A stretch of 64,000 nt of DNA from Bradyrhizobium sp. BR13661 (GTDB lineage: Bacteria > Pseudomonadota > Alphaproteobacteria > Rhizobiales > Xanthobacteraceae). The stretch spans positions 181,205 through 245,204 of the forward strand of contig NZ_JARXWB010000011.1 in the NCBI RefSeq assembly GCF_029892425.1, given 5' to 3'. Positions 61,674 to 64,000 of this stretch are shown here, piece by piece. Below the pieces are notes generated by a model that was not told the DNA's origin, ran no database searches, and saw only the letters and a program-made list of their open reading frames with translations. Each line of letters opens with the position of its first letter. The first letter of the stretch is position 1. The position numbers were made by a program, and so were the translations under genes.

Positions 61674-62063
61674 TCAGGCCGCTGTCTCTTCTTCGCGCGC
61701 GACCAGTCCGACTTCCTGGAACTTCGCCAAAACGATTTCCTTGTCGAACGGCTTCATGATGTACTCGTTGGCGCCGCCGCCCATCGCCTTGGTGATGTGA
61801 TCGATGCCGTTCTCGGTGGTGCAGAACACGACCTTCGGCTCGTCGCCGCCGGGCATGCGGCGCAGCGTGCCCAGGAACTGGAAGCCGTCCATAACGGGCA
61901 TGTTCCAGTCGAGCAGGATGGCCTCCGGCATGGCCTTCTTGCAATGGACCAGCGCCTCGACGCCGTCTTCCGCTTCAATGACTTGGAAGCCCAGCGCTTC
62001 GACGATGCGACGCGCGACCTTGCGAACGATGCTGGAATCGTCAACCACCAAACAGGTCTTCAT
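61674..62063 (-). CDS. cheY: CheY chemotaxis response regulator
   Basis: 129 aa, single receiver domain with the acidic VVDDSS start, phosphoacceptor Asp in AILLDWNMPVMDG, Thr in FCTTENG and Lys in MKPFDKE. It carries the phosphate from CheA to the flagellar motor. It is third in cheA-cheW-cheY-cheR-PilZ. The 34 bp between cheY and cheR is short, as in a single transcript. Confidence 0.93.
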   Translation of the reverse strand: MKTCLVVDDSSIVRKVARRIVEALGFQVIEAEDGVEALVHCKKAMPEAILLDWNMPVMDGFQFLGTLRRMPGGDEPKVVFCTTENGIDHITKAMGGGANEYIMKPFDKEIVLAKFQEVGLVAREEETAA

Positions 62064-62098
62064 CTTGGATCTCCGGCTAAAATATCTTTCGTGAAAGT

Positions 62099-62572
62099 TC
62101 AGGCAGCCATTTGCACTTCGGTCTTGAGCTCGAGCACGCGATCGACGTCGAGGACGACCATGAGCTGGCCGTCGAGGCGGTGGACACCGCCGGCGAGCTT
62201 GGCCATTCGGGGGTCGAGGTTGACGGGGTTCTCTTCCTTGCCGTCCTCGGGCAGACGCAGCACCTCGCCGATCTGGTCGATCAGGAGGCCATAGGATTCA
62301 CCGCGCAGGTCGACGCCGACCGCCATCGGGGTCTTGCCGTCCTCGTCCCTGGGCAGGCCGAGACGGGCGCGCATGTCGACCACGGTGACGATGCGGCCGC
62401 GCAGGTTCAGCACGCCCGAGATCTCGCGTGAGGACAAGGGAACGCGGGTGACGCGCTCGGGCATGAACACGTCCTGGACGCGGGAGATCGGCAGACCGAA
62501 CAGCTGGCCGCCGATCATCGCGGTGACGTATTCGACCATGGCGCCTTCGCCAATTTGCGTCTTCTTGCTCAT
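62099..62572 (-). CDS. cheW: CheW coupling protein
   Basis: 157 aa, CheW fold with the standard features LFGLPISRVQDVF, GVLNLRGRIVTVVDMRARLGLP and the C-terminal strand MVVLDVDRVL. It bridges the chemoreceptors and CheA in the signalling array. It lies 22 bp after cheA and 35 bp before cheY in the same operon. Confidence 0.95.
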   Translation of the reverse strand: MSKKTQIGEGAMVEYVTAMIGGQLFGLPISRVQDVFMPERVTRVPLSSREISGVLNLRGRIVTVVDMRARLGLPRDEDGKTPMAVGVDLRGESYGLLIDQIGEVLRLPEDGKEENPVNLDPRMAKLAGGVHRLDGQLMVVLDVDRVLELKTEVQMAA

Positions 62573-62594
62573 ATCGTCTCTCCTCAGGTCCCGC

Positions 62595-64000
62595 TTACGC
62601 CGCTACCCGGCTCAGATCGGAGGCGCCGGCGGCACCCGCGGTCTGCTCCTTCAGCGCCGCGATCAGACCGGGACGGTCGAACTTGGCGACATAGTCGTGG
62701 AAGCCGGCCTGACGGCCGCGCTCGATCGCCGCCGGCGACACCAGCGCCGACAGGCCGATGATCGGCATCGCGCCCAGATTGCTGTCGGAGCGGATCGTTT
62801 CCGCGAACTCGAACCCGTTCATGTCGGGCATCTCGATGTCGGTCAGGACCACGTCGAAGGTCTGCGCACGCAGTGCTGCGAGGCCCTCCTGCGCGGTCGG
62901 CGCGGTGCGGACGCGGTAACCGGCAGCCTTCAGCACCGGTGCCAGCATGTTGCGGAAGAACGCACTATCGTCGACCAGCAGCACCGACTGCGAGTGCATC
63001 GACGGCTTCATCTCCTTGCGGGTGAACCAGTCGGCGAACGCCATCGGCAGGAAATGGCCGACGTCGATCACCTCGGTCGCCTGGCCCTTGATCACGGCCG
63101 AGCCGAGGATGCCGCTCGCCGAGCCGCCGACCTCGATGTTGAGGCGCTCCTCGACGATGTCGATGATCTCGTCGACGACGAGGCCCATGGAGCGGCCGTC
63201 ATCGGCGAACACCAGGATCGGCTGGGCGCCCTGGCTGGCGATGGTGACGCCGTCCATGGCCACCAGCGGCATCAGCTGCTCGCGGTACTGCACCATGTAG
63301 CGGCCGTTACTGAACTCGATCTTGTCGGCCGGGAGCTCTTCGAGGCGCGTGACGAGGCCAAGCGGGACCGCCTTGGGCTGGCTGGAGCCGGCGCGGAAGA
63401 CGAGGAGCGAGGTGGTCTGCTCGCCGCTTCCGATGTGGTGTGCGCCATTGTCGTCGCCCATGTCATGGGCCGAGGAGCCGGCGGCGCCGAGCGCCTTGGC
63501 AATGCCGTTGGGGTCGATGATCATGATGACCGCGCCATCGCCCAGAATGGTGTTGCCGGAGAACATGTCGATGTGACGCAGTTTTGTGGACATCGGCTTG
63601 ACCACGATTTCTTCCGTATGGAAGACACCATCCACGACGATGCCAAAAGTCTGGCTGCCGACCTGCGTGACCACGATGAAGCCGTTCTCGGGATCGCTGG
63701 CCGCGCCGTCGTCGATCTTCAGCAGCTTCTTCAGGTGGATCAGCGGCAACAGCTTGTTGCGCAGGCGCAGCACAGCGGTGTCCTTGATGCGCTCGATGCG
63801 GTGCTCCGAGTTGGCGCGGGCGCGGACGAGCTCGACCACCGAGAGCTGGGGAATCGCAAAGCGGTCCCCGGCGGCTTCCACGATCAGCGCGGAGACGATC
63901 GCCAGGGTCAGCGGGATCTTGATGGTGACGGAAGAGCCTTCACCGGCCACCGACTTGATGTCGATGGTGCCGCCGATCTGGTCGATATTGGTGCGGACCA
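62595..64000 (-). CDS. cheA: CheA hybrid sensor kinase, 3' part (continues beyond the window)
   Basis: Only the C-terminal part is in the window, at least 468 residues, and the frame is open to the right edge. It begins within the end of the ATPase domain (IDIKSVAGEGSSVTIKIPLTLAIVSALIVEA) and continues through a CheW-like P5 domain. A second CheW-like segment (LLVFRAGSSQPKAVPLGLVTRLEEL) and a C-terminal receiver follow, with Asp in VVLTDIEMPDMNG and Lys in VAKFDRP. A receiver fused to CheA is common in alphaproteobacteria. It is first of the che operon visible here. Confidence 0.93.
   Translation of the reverse strand, partial: VRTNIDQIGGTIDIKSVAGEGSSVTIKIPLTLAIVSALIVEAAGDRFAIPQLSVVELVRARANSEHRIERIKDTAVLRLRNKLLPLIHLKKLLKIDDGAASDPENGFIVVTQVGSQTFGIVVDGVFHTEEIVVKPMSTKLRHIDMFSGNTILGDGAVIMIIDPNGIAKALGAAGSSAHDMGDDNGAHHIGSGEQTTSLLVFRAGSSQPKAVPLGLVTRLEELPADKIEFSNGRYMVQYREQLMPLVAMDGVTIASQGAQPILVFADDGRSMGLVVDEIIDIVEERLNIEVGGSASGILGSAVIKGQATEVIDVGHFLPMAFADWFTRKEMKPSMHSQSVLLVDDSAFFRNMLAPVLKAAGYRVRTAPTAQEGLAALRAQTFDVVLTDIEMPDMNGFEFAETIRSDSNLGAMPIIGLSALVSPAAIERGRQAGFHDYVAKFDRPGLIAALKEQTAGAAGASDLSRVAA

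Overview
The window looks like chromosome of a Bradyrhizobium-type alphaproteobacterium (Nitrobacteraceae/Hyphomicrobiales). The evidence is high GC with strong GC3 bias, many signalling genes, a hybrid CheA in a che operon, pseudo-caspase and AsmA-like proteins, and short palindromic intergenic elements of the CGTCATTCCGGGG type. The assignment rests on recognised protein families, not on a database search. I see no rRNA, tRNA, CRISPR array, phage or insertion sequence.

Layout. (1) 0-6.6 kb: a homogentisate catabolic operon on the minus strand (FAD hydroxylase, small DUF2783 protein, metallo-beta-lactamase-fold protein, hmgA, fahA) with a divergent MarR regulator and a candidate operator. 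(2) 6.6-16.6 kb: secreted methyltransferase-fold protein, small Cys-rich secreted protein, AHL-lactonase-like enzyme, pseudo-caspase/TPR protein, OmpA protein, RND adaptor plus permease, and a CRP-like regulator. (3) 16.8-30.7 kb: AsmA protein, adenylate cyclase with HAMP/GAF, several envelope proteins, a GGDEF-EAL protein and an ABC binding protein with a remnant of a second one. (4) 30.9-40.8 kb: chemoreceptor, three very small membrane-protein genes, a lactonase-fold protein, an orphan RND adaptor next to a second pseudo-caspase, an unrecognised 575-aa protein and a nuclease-fold protein. (5) 40.9-49.5 kb: class V aminotransferase, MBOAT acyltransferase with partner, oligopeptidase, RraA-like protein and an IlvD/Edd sugar-acid dehydratase with a decayed ABC permease fragment upstream. 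(6) 49.7-64 kb: a signalling block with a chemoreceptor, a response regulator, two tandem paralogous hybrid histidine kinases, a FixJ-type regulator, a further receiver protein, and the che operon (cheA-cheW-cheY-cheR-PilZ) that runs off the right edge.

Most interesting points: (a) two paralogous pseudo-caspases, both lacking the His/Cys dyad, each near a paralogous RND adaptor; (b) the duplicated kinase module, in which both copies keep the same 8-4-8 palindrome and promoter-like box, and whose 3' ends are identical over 186 bp; (c) three tiny membrane-protein genes at 33.2-34.1 kb, one with a GTG start; (d) a 575-aa unrecognised protein with a DxDTTA motif and a perfect CRP-type site upstream; (e) a metallo-beta-lactamase-fold protein that has lost one metal site, inside the homogentisate operon; (f) remnants of two ABC transporter genes.
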